Assembly: GCA_007922305.1 (NCBI GenBank)
Contig: ML677335.1
Location: 43,320,804 to 43,384,803 of the forward strand
Length of the DNA: 64,000 nt
Reading direction: 5' to 3'
From: Dermatemys mawii
Taxonomy: Eukaryota > Chordata > Testudines > Dermatemydidae
The translations under genes were made by a program, and so were the position numbers. A model generated the notes under the pieces. The model was not told where the DNA came from. It saw nothing but the letters and a program-made list of their open reading frames with translations, and searched no databases. Positions 10,173 to 19,387 of this stretch are shown here, one piece after another. How positions within the stretch are numbered: position 1 is the stretch's first letter; every line of letters starts with the position of its first letter.

Positions 10173-11232
10173 GGTGGAAATGATTTGGAAGAAGGGGTAA
10201 ACAGTGAGGTGGCAAAGTTTGCAGATGATACTAAACTGCTCAAAATAGTTAAGACCCAAGCAGACTGTGAAGAACTTCAAAAAGATCTCACAAGACTAAA
10301 TGATTGGACAACAAAATGGCAAATGAAATTTAATGTAGATAAATGTAAAGTAATGCACATTGGAAAAAATAACCCCAACTATACATACAATATGATGGGG
10401 GCTAATTTAGCTACAACTAATCAGGAAAAAGATCTTGGAGTCATCGTGGATAGTTCTCTGAAGACGTCCATGCAGTATGCAGCAGCAGTCAAAAAAGCAA
10501 ACAGGATGTTAGGAATCATTAAAAAAGGGATAGAGAATAAGACAGAGAATATCTTATTGCCCTTATACAAATCCATGGTGCACCCACATCTTGAATACTG
10601 TGTACAAATGTGGTCTCCTCATCTCAAAAAGGATATACTGGCATTAGAAAAGGTTCAGAGAAGGACAACTAAAATGATTAGGAGTTTGGAACAGGTCCCA
10701 TATGAGGAGAGATGAAAGAGGCTAGGACTTTTTAGCTTGGAAAAGAGGAGACTAAGGGGAGATATGATAGAGATATATAAAATTATGGGTGGTGTGGAGA
10801 AAGTGAATAAGGAAAAGTTATTTACTTGTTCCCATAATAGAAGAACTAGGGGCCACCCAATGAAATTAGTGGGCAGCAGGTTTAAAACAAATAAAAGGAA
10901 GTTCTTCTTCACACAGCGCACAGTCAACCTGTGGAACTCCCTGCCTGAGGAGGCTGTGAAGGCTAGGACTATAACAGGGTGTAAAAGAGAACTGGATAAA
11001 TTCATGGAGGTTAAGTCCATTAATGGCTATTAGCCAGGATGGGTAAGGAGTGGTGTCCCTAGCCTCTGTTTGTCAGAGGTGGGTGATGGATGGCAGGAGA
11101 GAGATCACTTGATCATTACCTGTTAGGTTCACTCACTCCGGGGCACCTGGCATTGGCCACTGTCGGTAGACAGAATACTGGGCTAGATGGACCTTTGGTC
11201 TGACCCAGTACGGCCTTTCTTATGTTCTTATG
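10173..11232 (+). mobile_element. CR1 LINE, 5'-truncated, inserted in Gypsy gag
   Basis: Encodes the C-terminal part of CR1 ORF2. It begins inside the reverse transcriptase with VAKFADDTKLL, so the F[AV]DDT catalytic box is intact. Then come FNVDKCKVMHIGK, EKDLGVIVDSSLK and HPHLEYCVQMWSP. One in-frame stop lies at about 10713-10715 (after PYEER). The frame continues through [20 protein letters not shown] and [12 protein letters not shown] to a stop near 11033. The 3'UTR ends with GACCCAGTACGGCCTTTCTT and the repeated TTCTTATG tail. Low decay against neighbouring CR1 copies suggests a fairly young insertion. Gypsy gag resumes on both sides. Confidence 0.95.
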
Positions 11233-11440
11233 TACCTGGATGTCTTCCTTTTCCTGGTGGAGTTTAGTAGCAATGCAGAATCTTGCAAAGTACTGCTTCC
11301 AATTTATCCATTCTGAGGGTCTATCAGCGCTGAAGTTCCCTGGGGCACTGAAGAGTGGGGTGTTGATGAGATTGCTTCTGCAACTTGTGTTGCTGTTTTC
11401 CTTCTGTTTTTGCTCTCCTCTGGTACCAATTAGGCTACCT
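11233..11440 (-). pseudogene. Ty3/Gypsy gag, N-terminal part (split by CR1)
   Basis: Minus-strand frame reading FSAPGNFSADRPSEWINWKQ then YFARFCIATKLHQEKEDIQ. It leads straight into the gag fragment at 10172-9920 (VIYAMGKQAECILKSF) once the CR1 is removed. I saw no convincing gag start codon. Confidence 0.85.
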
Positions 11441-11442
11441 TT

Positions 11443-11455
11443 GCTTCTGACACCG
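11443..11455 (-). other. primer-binding site of the Gypsy element (tRNA-Leu-like)
   Basis: Minus-strand CGGTGTCAGAAGC directly follows the 5' LTR end (TGACA). Apart from the first base it resembles the TGGTGTCAG type complementary to tRNA-Leu 3' ends ending in CTGACACCA. The tRNA assignment is inference. Confidence 0.6.
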
Positions 11456-11560
11456 TGTCACATATTTCTTGTATATGGTACATTGCATGTCAGGGTTTTG
11501 TACCAGCTTTGGACTGGCTACAGAGTCTCAAGAGAGGTACAAGAGATGTGTTCTCAATAA

Positions 11561-12251
11561 CAGTGGTTCTCCAACTCTTTTCTTCGCGAACCGTTTGAAA
11601 ATTGCTGAGGATCTTGGCGGACCACTTAATGATCTTTCCAAATGTTGTTTGCATCGTTAGCTAACTATTGTAAAGCACTTTGGATAAAAGTGCTATATTA
11701 AAAAAAGTAATAATAATTTTTTTTGTTCTACAAATAAAAGCACACAACTCGTGTTCTAATATAAGTAGTCTTACCTTTCTAATGTGATGGATGTGCCCTT
11801 TCTCCCCCCGCTGCAGCAGCCCCTGAGCTGGGGCTGGGAAGGAGGGGGGTCTCTCCCTGCCACAGTAGCCAGAGCTGAGGCTGGGAAGGCAGGCCATCTC
11901 TCCCCAGGAGCCGTAGCCCTGGAGCTGAGGAAAGTCACCTCTTTCTCTGGCCACCGCAGCCCTGCAACTCCCAAATTCTCCCGACCCCGTCTTCTCACCC
12001 CACTGCCCTCTCCCATCTATCTCCTATTGCCCCCAAGGCCACCACCTCACTTTAGATGTGAGTCTTCTCCAGAGTCCAGGCACCTAATTAGTGGAGCCAC
12101 ACCTGCTTGGCTGCACTACTTAGGTGAGTGGCCCTTCATTCTCTTGTGTGCAGCCACTCAGGCGCACACTTTAGTGGGAACCATCTGTAGACCACCTGAA
12201 TGGAGCTTGTGGGCCACTGCTGGTCCATGGACCACAGTTTGAGAGCCTCTG
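11561..12251. mobile_element. hAT-type non-autonomous transposon in the 5' LTR
   Basis: Starts CAGTGGTTCTCCAACTC and ends CACAGTTTGAGAGCCTCTG, matching inverted hAT-style termini. Flanks CTCAATAA (11553-11560) and CTATATAA (12252-12259) match at 6 of 8 positions, fitting an 8-bp TSD. The other LTR reads straight across this site. The interior has an AT-rich left part and a CCC/CAGCAGCCC-rich part. No transposase frame was seen; open frames at 11784-12242 come from the GC-rich filler. Confidence 0.85.
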
Positions 12252-12353
12252 CTATATAAGATACTTCAGTGCACTGCCAGGTACAGCTGTTACCCTCTGA
12301 GGTGGACAGACTTCACTGCACTGCCAGGTACAGCTGTTACCCTCTGAGGTGGA

Positions 12354-12647
12354 CAGGCAACCTATGGCACAGGTGGCACGCGAGCTGATTTTCAGTGGCA
12401 CTGACACTGCCCGGGTCCTGGCCACCGGTCTGGGGGAGCTCTGCATTTTAATTTAATTTTAAATGAAGCTTCTTAAACATTTTAAAAACCTTATTTACTT
12501 TACATATAACAATAGTTTAGTTATATATTATAGACTTATAGAAAGAGACCTTCTAAAAACGTTAAAATGTATCACTGGCACACGAAACCTATTTGAGTGA
12601 ATAAATGAAGACTTGGCACACCACTTCTCAAAGGCTGATGACCCCTG
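12354..12647. mobile_element. hAT-type non-autonomous transposon (second one in the 5' LTR)
   Basis: Begins CAGGCAACCTATGGCAC and ends GGCTGATGACCCCTG, whose reverse complement (CAGGGGTCATCAGCC) is a typical hAT terminus. The interior landmarks GCACGCGAGCTGATTTTCAG and AAGGTCTCTTTCTATAAG (inverse strand) match an abundant turtle hAT MITE that I recall. The left end lacks a few bases of the usual terminus. Confidence 0.85.
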
Positions 12648-12718
12648 AAGCAAGGTGTGTGACTCACAGCACCACCTAGTGACTGAAAGTTATAATACGG
12701 TTTTAGAATTCCGTCCCA

Positions 12719-12723
12719 GTGTC
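12719..12723. repeat. right TSD of the Gypsy element
   Basis: GTGTC, one transition away from GCGTC at 7384-7388. Confidence 0.65.
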
Positions 12724-13190
12724 AGTGACTTCAGGATTTTTGGGATGCAGGTGGAAATGATGCAGCTGACATCTTGTTTGGCATTGCTTTCATCCAGTAT
12801 CCTCCTGATGAGTCACAGGTCCCACTGAGCGAAAACCAAGAAATCAGAAATAGAAAACCCCACTCCGCCTGTTTCTGGTTTTGGTTTTGTTACTTGACAA
12901 CTTAGCCCTCAGTTCAGCAACGCACCTAACCACATTCCTGACTGTAAACACAGATTAAGTCCATTGCAGTCAGTGTGACATTACATCATCTCCATACAGG
13001 CATGACACCATCTAATTTGCAGTCACTTGATTGCTGTCTTTTCATCTTTTAAGCTACTTTGATTTTGTAAGGAGACAGTTTTGACTTGGCAATAGCATAA
13101 CATGTGAGTGGTTAACATTTTCCACAGTCACTTAGTCAGTCAGGCCTAGCTTATTCAGTTGTGTGTGTATTTCGCTAGTTTTCTAATAAG
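12724..13190. other. no gene recognised
   Basis: Unique-looking AT-rich sequence without a recognisable repeat or exon. Confidence 0.4.
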
Positions 13191-13191
13191 G

Positions 13192-13495
13192 GTACGTCTA
13201 TGCTACCCGCCGGATCGGTGAGTAGTGTTTGATGTATCAGGGGTCGATTTATAATGTCTCATGTAGACGTGATAAATTGATCCCTGAATGCACTGCCTGT
13301 CAAGTCTGGAACTCCATCTCAGCAAGAGGAGGAAACGGAGTCAACAGGGAAGTGGCTACGGTCGACTTGCCACCCTGGGGACAGTCAGGTAAGTCGATCT
13401 AAGCTACTGTGACTTCAGCTATGCAATGCGTGTAGCTGAAGTTGCACATCTTAAGTCGACACCGCTTACCAGAGTAGCCTAGGCATTAGGCACAA
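13192..13495. mobile_element. MITE (GGTACGTCTA...GTCGAC family)
   Basis: AGGGTACGTCTATGCTACCC at the left, then CATGTAGACGTGATAAATTG, GCAAGAGGAGGAAACGGAGT, AAGTCGATCTAAG and GTAGCTGAAGTTGC. The internal palindromes and order match a common turtle MITE. Many former CpGs are TpG or CpA. The right end is eroded. Confidence 0.8.
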
Positions 13496-13679
13496 CTCAC
13501 TCCAGGCTGCTAGTGGATTTGGTCCCCTGGCTGGTGCCAGAGTCTGCCATAATTTTGCTATAGATTCTTGCAATGCCCTCTCTCACCTCTGTCAGAAGGG
13601 ATTTGGGGACTCAGCTATGTCAAGATTATTCTTGTTCCGTGAAGGCCAGTCACAGCACCTGGGCTGGCACCCCTTCAAA

Positions 13680-13915
13680 GTGAAGAACCTCATCTTTTAA
13701 CAGCTAGGGTCATTAACCATCGGAACAATTGACCAAAGCTCATAGTGGATTCTCCATCACTGGCTATTTTTAAATCAGGACTGGATGTTTTCCCTAAAAG
13801 ATCTGCTCTAGGAATTCTTGTGGGGCAGGTCTCTGGCCTGTGTTACACAGGAGGTCAGACTAGAGAATCACAGTCATTCCTACTGGCTTTAGGATCTAGG
13901 AATCTATTCTTTACA
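13680..13915 (+). mobile_element. CR1 LINE 3'-end fragment
   Basis: AGGGTCATTAACCATCGGAAC, GGATTCTCCATCACTGGC, TCTGGCCTGTGTTACACAGG, AGGTCAGACTAGA and a GGAATCTATTC end. Confidence 0.88.
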
Positions 13916-14149
13916 AACTAACAGTGAAGTTAATGGTGTTGTGGACCTGGGTGCTGACACTGCAAATACATCCCGCCATGCTGCCTATACACAGGGAGCC
14001 AATGGGGCTGTGCAGTGGGCAAAATTCAACATGAGGCTGAGTATCTGCAGGATTGGGGCCCAAATGCTCGGTGACAACAAAACTGGTCATGGCACAGCAA
14101 CAAACTTTTTCAGTTTTCATTTTTTTTCCAATCCATTGGTCTTTTTACA

Positions 14150-14600
14150 CAAATCTAATATAATTTTTGATGAGGTTGATAAGGTTAACTGCATCGATTT
14201 AATATACTTAGACATTTGTAAGGTGTTTGGCTTAGTACCATGTGAAATTCGGATTTAAAAATTATCATGATACAATATCAATAGAGCACACATTAAATAA
14301 ATTAAGAACAGCCTAACTGACAGACTTCAGAAAGTAATCTGTGGAGAATCCTGAAGGAATTGGGGTGCTTCTAGTGGGGTCCTGGGGGATCAGTGCTAGA
14401 TCTGATGCTATTCAACATTTGTATCAACGATCTGGCAGTAAATATAAAATCTCTGCTGATGAAATTAGGAGATGACACCAAGACAGGCAGAGTGGTAAAT
14501 AATGGTGAAGACAGGAAAGCCATAGAGGGTCACCTGGATCTTTTGGTAAGCTGGGCCCATTCAAACAAAATGCGTTTTAAAAGAGCCTCCATTTAGCCAT
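14150..14600 (+). mobile_element. CR1 LINE internal fragment (reverse transcriptase)
   Basis: Decayed frame with VDKVNCIDLIYLDICKVFG (consensus YLDF.KAFD), then a GVLGDQC-like stretch, FNICINDLA and a corrupted GDDTKTG where consensus has ADDTK. No 3' end. Confidence 0.85.
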
Positions 14601-16125
14601 CCAGTGCAGTCAGACAGCCAGCGTCACTCTATAGACATTATGGGCCAAATTCTGCTTTCTGTTTTCCTGGTGTAAAGTCACACCATTGAAGTCAGCGTGG
14701 GTGCTCTGGACTTGCACCAGTGTGACAGAGAGCAGAGTTGGGGATCCTGTGTCTGTAATTCAGACTGAAAGCTACTGAAAGCAGGGGCTGTCTCCTCTTT
14801 GCACTGTTCTGATCATCCCAAGAGCATTCAATCTCCTCGTGTGACATGTACTTGGCCATACATAACATACTCGGTTTCAGCCTACCCAAGATCTAGTGGA
14901 GGACACTGACTCTTGGCTGCATTGACCACAGGACACGGCCACAACATTCCCCGTGCCTCTGCATGCGTTTGATGCCCTTTCTGAACAGGCGTCCCGGTGC
15001 TCACCTTGCTGCCTGTGAGTGCTGCAGCCCTTAGTGCAAGCAGAGGACGATGTAAGTGATCAGAATGTTTCTTGACTTTTCTTCTGAAGAAGGATGATGA
15101 CTAACAAAGCAACAGAAAGAAAGGGCCACACTGCACCATCCAGCATTAGGGCAGCCTGACATCATCTGATCATGAGAAACCGGGAGATTGCTGCTCTTCT
15201 GAAAATAACTCTGCAGTCTGAGACAGGAGCCCAGCACGGGGCCAAAAGTCATCAGGAGTGACTGGATTCCTGGAACAAACCTGGTAATATCATCCCATTG
15301 CCTGGGAACTGGACAGAGAATTTGCACGCACCTTTCTCATCTGCCCTGATTTCATCTCCCTTGGTTTCCGACAGCAGGAGGCTGGAATCCCCTGGAAACC
15401 CTCTTCTCCTCCCTGGCTAGCTCCCTGCTCCCCAGGAGAGAAGTGGAAGCACTGCCTAGCCTGGGATCTGCTCACCTGATGCCTGTCATCAAGCGTCTCC
15501 CGTGTCTTTACCAGCTTCTTAATTACCCACCTCTGCTCTCACACTAAGGTCTGTACAAATCATGCTCAATTGTCACTGGCCGATTGAGCTGTCATCGTTC
15601 CGTATGTATTTCAGCTCCATTACTTTCAATAATACGCAGCCACAGCTTCATACAAAACCAGTTATTACCTCTGGTGCCTGGTGACTCTGTGACCCAGACA
15701 GGTTCTGCCATGTCAGCAATTCAAAATGACAGATGGGCCATAGCAATTCTGTGGAACACAATGGCTACGAATTACAGAGTTTAAATAGGAGACAGTTACA
15801 GTGAATGACTTATCCTCCAGGCTCCGGACCCAATAGTGTGGCTCCTGGAGAATAATTATTAAGTCTTATGCTGAGAAAGTCATCTTGACTCTGACAAAGG
15901 AGGATTTGAGTGTTGAGGCCAGCCTTTTCCTGGGGGATCATTCATATTCATCTGCAAATAATTTGGGGCCTGTTGTGATAAGAATATACAGCAGCTCCTG
16001 GAGTAGGGTGCTCAGCCAGGGAACCAAAAAGTGAAAAAAGATGAAAGATTCAGGTTGTGAAGGATGCCGTTGTGGCTCCTGTTTGTTTCCAGGTTGACAG
16101 TCAGACTCTTACTTGGGAGGAGGAA
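14601..16125. other. no gene recognised; one old repeat
   Basis: About 14640-14750 (GGGCCAAATTCTGCTTTC, CCTGGTGTAAAGTCACACC, ACTTGCACCAGTGTGAC) resembles an old interspersed repeat. A diverged partner in opposite sense lies at about 58815-58890. The rest is unassigned. Confidence 0.4.
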
Positions 16126-16129
16126 GCAA

Positions 16130-17203
16130 ACTAGGGAAATGTGGTCTAAATGGAATTACTATAAGGTGGGGGGTGTAACTGGCTGAAAGACCATATCACA
16201 GAGTAGTTAGCAGTGGTTCGCTTTCAAACCAGGAGAGTGTATCGAGTGGGGTCCCGCACGGGTCAGTCCTGGGTCCTCTACTATTCAATATTTTCACTAA
16301 TAATTTGGATAAGGGAATGGAGAATATATGTATAAAATGTGCAGATGACACGAAGCTGGGAGGGGAGGCAAGTACTTTGGAGGACAGGATTAGCATTCAA
16401 AATAACCTTGACAAATTGGACAATTTGGTCTGAAATCAACAAGATGAAATTCAGTAAAGACAAATGCAAAGTGTTTCATGCAGGAAAGAAAAATCAAACA
16501 CACAGCTACAAAATGGGGAATAATTGGCTAGGTGGTAGCACTGCTGAAGAGGATCTGGTAGCTATAGTGCATCACAGACTGAATATCAGTCAAAACAGTG
16601 ATTCAGTTGCAGAAAAGACTATTATCATTCCGGAGTGTATGAGCAAGAATGTGATATATAAGTCCAGTTGTACTTGCAACTGGTGACGACTCAGCTGGAA
16701 TCCAATTCTGGATGCCACACTTTAAGAAAGATGGGACAAATTGGAGAGAGTCCAGAGGAGAGCAACACAAATGATGAAAGGTTTAGAAAACCTGGCCTAT
16801 GCGGAAAGATTAAAAAAACTGGGCATCTTTAGTCCTGTGAAAAGAAGACTGAGAGAGGGAACCTGAGAACACTGCAAATATGTTAAGAGCTGCTATAAAG
16901 AAAACAGTGATCAGTTGTTCTCCATGCCCACTGAAGATAGGACAAGAAATAATGAGCTTAATGTGGAGCAAAGGAGATTTAGATTAGATATCAGGAAAAA
17001 AATTCTTTCAGTTAAACTCTGGAACAGACTTCCACAGGAGATTGCGGAATCCCCATCACTGGAGGTTTTTAAGAGCAGGTTGCACAAACACCTGGCAGAG
17101 ATGGACTATGTTAACTTAGTCCTGCCTCAGAGCAGGGGGCTGGACTTGATGACCTCTCGAGGTCTCTTCTGGTCCCACATGGCTGTGATTCTAAGATTCT
17201 GAC
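16130..17203 (+). mobile_element. CR1 LINE, 5'-truncated
   Basis: Starts in the reverse transcriptase (GGTGTAACTGGCTG..., SVSSGVPHGSVLGPLLFNIF-type sequence). KCADDTKLGGEASTLEDRI is intact around 16338, followed by MKFSKDKCKVFHAGK and WNRLPQEIAESPSLEVFKSR. It closes with GACTTGATGACCTCTCGAGG and GATTCTAAGATTCTG. Several stops and frameshifts. Confidence 0.93.
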
Positions 17204-17529
17204 AGTATCTGTGATCATCGGAGATGGGCCTGACCCTGGCCCCAGAACACCTCACAATCTGGGTATCTTTGGGTTGCATCCAGATTCAAAATTGGAAGGT
17301 GGTCCCATCTGTGCACTAGGTTAAACTGAATCACCAGTTCTAGCAGCTCCAGGGAGCTTGAGTCCAGAGCCAAACACAGCAACTGAGCCCATCTCAAATT
17401 GTCCTTGAAGTTCTGTTTCTGACATGTTTGCTGCAGGCCATGTAAGTTAGTCCCATCACTAAGGAATAGTTCTGTGTGAATGAACAGCTCCTTTGAAAAC
17501 CAAATAAGCAAACCCTGCTCCTCAGAAAT

Positions 17530-17850
17530 AACATGATTCCCCCAAAATCAGTAGCATAGCTGCGGGGGACCAGGGAGAGAGGCTGCTTCCCCTTAGGCCA
17601 AAATTCCCAAAGCGGCGTCTTTTCAAGTCACCGCCAAAATGCCGCCGAAAGAAGCGGCATTCTTTCGACGGCATTTCCGCGGCCATACCAGCTTCTCTGC
17701 TTTGTCCAGTGGCGGCGTTTTGGTGGCAGCTCCACAAGTTCAGATTTTTTTTTGCGCTGCATGGGAGCCGGCCTTGGAAGTGGGGCCTTTTTTTTGGGTG
17801 CTCGCGCCCCCTGATGTTCACACCTGGCTACACTGCTGCCCAAAATATCT
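17530..17850. repeat. CpG-rich interspersed repeat with hairpins
   Basis: A sharp rise in GC and CpG against the flanks, with GCGGCGTCTTTTC, CCGCCAAAATGCCGCCG and GTGGCGGCGTTTTGGTGG. An exact 8-bp inverted pair (17639-17646 with 17654-17661) makes a short hairpin and other GCCGCC/GGCGGC pairs surround it. It resembles a turtle repeat whose unit alternates GCCGCC and GGCGGCATT. Overlapping open frames on both strands are compositional. Confidence 0.6.
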
Positions 17851-18067
17851 GATTTAGGGATTTTTTTATCTGCACTTTTATTTTTTACCCAAGGAAGGAA
17901 GGAAGGAGCAACTTGGACACTGTTGCCAAGTTGCCTGAACAATGTTTACCTTCAGCTTTGCAGAGCATGCTGGGAATCACAGTGGTGGCTTCACTGGTTA
18001 CCCGTGTCTTGCTGAGCCAAGAGCATCGGGTGTTTAATGTCTGTCAACAGGGTTAATTTAACAAAGA

Positions 18068-18320
18068 CATAGGCCTGGTCTAGGCACAGGCTTGGTAACT
18101 ATTCAGTGCTGGGGGGTGATATTGTGCTGATGTAGTTACACCCAGTACAACCCCTAGTGTGGATGCAATTATACTGGGATAAAGGTGCTGTAAATTGCTT
18201 AGCTTTCCCTCTGCCCATACTGCAATAGCTATCCCAGTGTAGAACACTCTTATAACTATGTCCATTCTGGGTGGGAAGGGAGTTCCCCACCACTTTAACT
18301 AGACCGATTTACATCAGGGT
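18068..18320. mobile_element. MITE (GGCCTGGTCTA family)
   Basis: AGGCCTGGTCTAGGCACAGG left, then GGTGATATTGTGCTGATG, GTAGTTACACCCAGTAC and CAATAGCTATCCCAGTGTAG. The right end ACTTTAACTAGACC is roughly the inverse of the left. It resembles a widespread turtle MITE with GGTCTACACT termini. Superfamily not determined. Confidence 0.65.
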
Positions 18321-18464
18321 GTGAAGGCAGAATGAGAGTTCAAGAAAGAGACACTGGAGTGATGCTCCGTCTTCCTGATCATTCCAGAACTTTAGGCCAA
18401 CAATAGTTCACTGAGGGGCAGACTCAAGGGCACCTGTACATAACCAGAGAGTTAGGGAATTAAC

Positions 18465-18765
18465 TCTTGGAATCTATAAGGCCAGAGGGTATCATTAGAT
18501 CACTGGTATAACACAGGTCAGAGGATTTCACCCAGTTCCCTCTGTACTGAGCCCAATAACTTGTGTTTGGCTAAAGCATCTTCCAGAAAGACTCCAGTCT
18601 GGATCTGAAGCCATCAAGAGATGGAGAATCCACCCATTCCGGAGGTCATACCTTCCAATGGTTAATCATCCTCACTGGTAAACACTTCATCTTCTTTCTG
18701 ATTTGAATGTGTCTGGCTTCAGCTTCCAGCCTTTCTGTCCTAGACTGAAGAGCCCTGGAATATTG
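18465..18765 (-). mobile_element. CR1 LINE 3' end
   Basis: Reverse-complement landmarks: GGAATCTATAAGGCCAGAGG, ATCAAGAGATGGAGAATCCACC, TGGTTAATCATCCTCACTGG and CTTCCAGCCTTTCTGTCCTA. It belongs to the GATTCTATAG-type subfamily, unlike the copy that follows. Confidence 0.88.
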
Positions 18766-19387
18766 AATGCAGCCCTGGTTGCCCCAAGGTACATTAGAAA
18801 TGGAAAAGATGCAGAGAAGGGCAACAAAAATGATTAGGGATATGGAACTGGTTCCATATGAGGAGACGTTAAAATGACGGATTATTCAGGTTGGAAAAGA
18901 AATGACTAAGGGGGGATATGAAATCACTAATGGTATGAAGAAAGAGAACAAGGAAGTGTTATTTACCCCTGCACATAACACAGGAACCAAGGGGCACCCA
19001 ATGAAATTAATAGGGAGCAGGTTTAAAAAAAACACAAGGAAGTAATTCTTCACACACCCAACCTGTGGAACTCATTGCCAGGGGATGTTGTGAAGGCCAA
19101 AACTATAACTGGATTCAAAAAAGAATTAGATAAGTTCATGGAGGATCAGTCCCTCCATGGCTATTAGCCAATATGGTCACGGATGCAATCCAATGCTTTG
19201 CATGTCCCTAGGCTTGAGACTACCAGATGCTGGGAGTGGACAATGGGATGAATCACTTGATAATTGCCCTGTTTTATTCATTCCCTTGGAAGCATCCGGC
19301 ATTGGCCACTGTTGGAAGACAGGATGCTGGGTTAGATGGACCATTGGTCTGACCCAGTATGGCTGTTCCTATGTCCCTGTGTTCTAC
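18766..19387 (+). mobile_element. CR1 LINE 3' end
   Basis: GGGCAACAAAAATGATTAGGG, GGTTCCATATGAGGAGA, GGGGCACCCAATGAAATTAA, CACACCCAACCTGTGGAACTC (missing the usual GCGCAGT run), GACCCAGTATGGC and a TTCCTATGTCCCTGTG tail. About 85% like the copy at 10.2-11.2 kb by eye. Confidence 0.9.

Larger units (their letters stand above)
11456..12718 (-). mobile_element. Ty3/Gypsy 5' LTR with two nested hAT insertions
   Basis: LTR segments at 11456-11560, 12252-12353 and 12648-12718 line up with the intact LTR at 7389-7602. The gaps hold two DNA transposons. An internal 47-bp tandem duplication (12264-12310 and 12311-12357) is absent from the other LTR. The terminus CCGTCCCA is followed by GTGTC, the decayed TSD. 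Confidence 0.85.

Noticed and set aside
11784..12242. 152-residue plus-strand frame
   Set aside because: Lies wholly within a non-autonomous hAT element inserted in an LTR.
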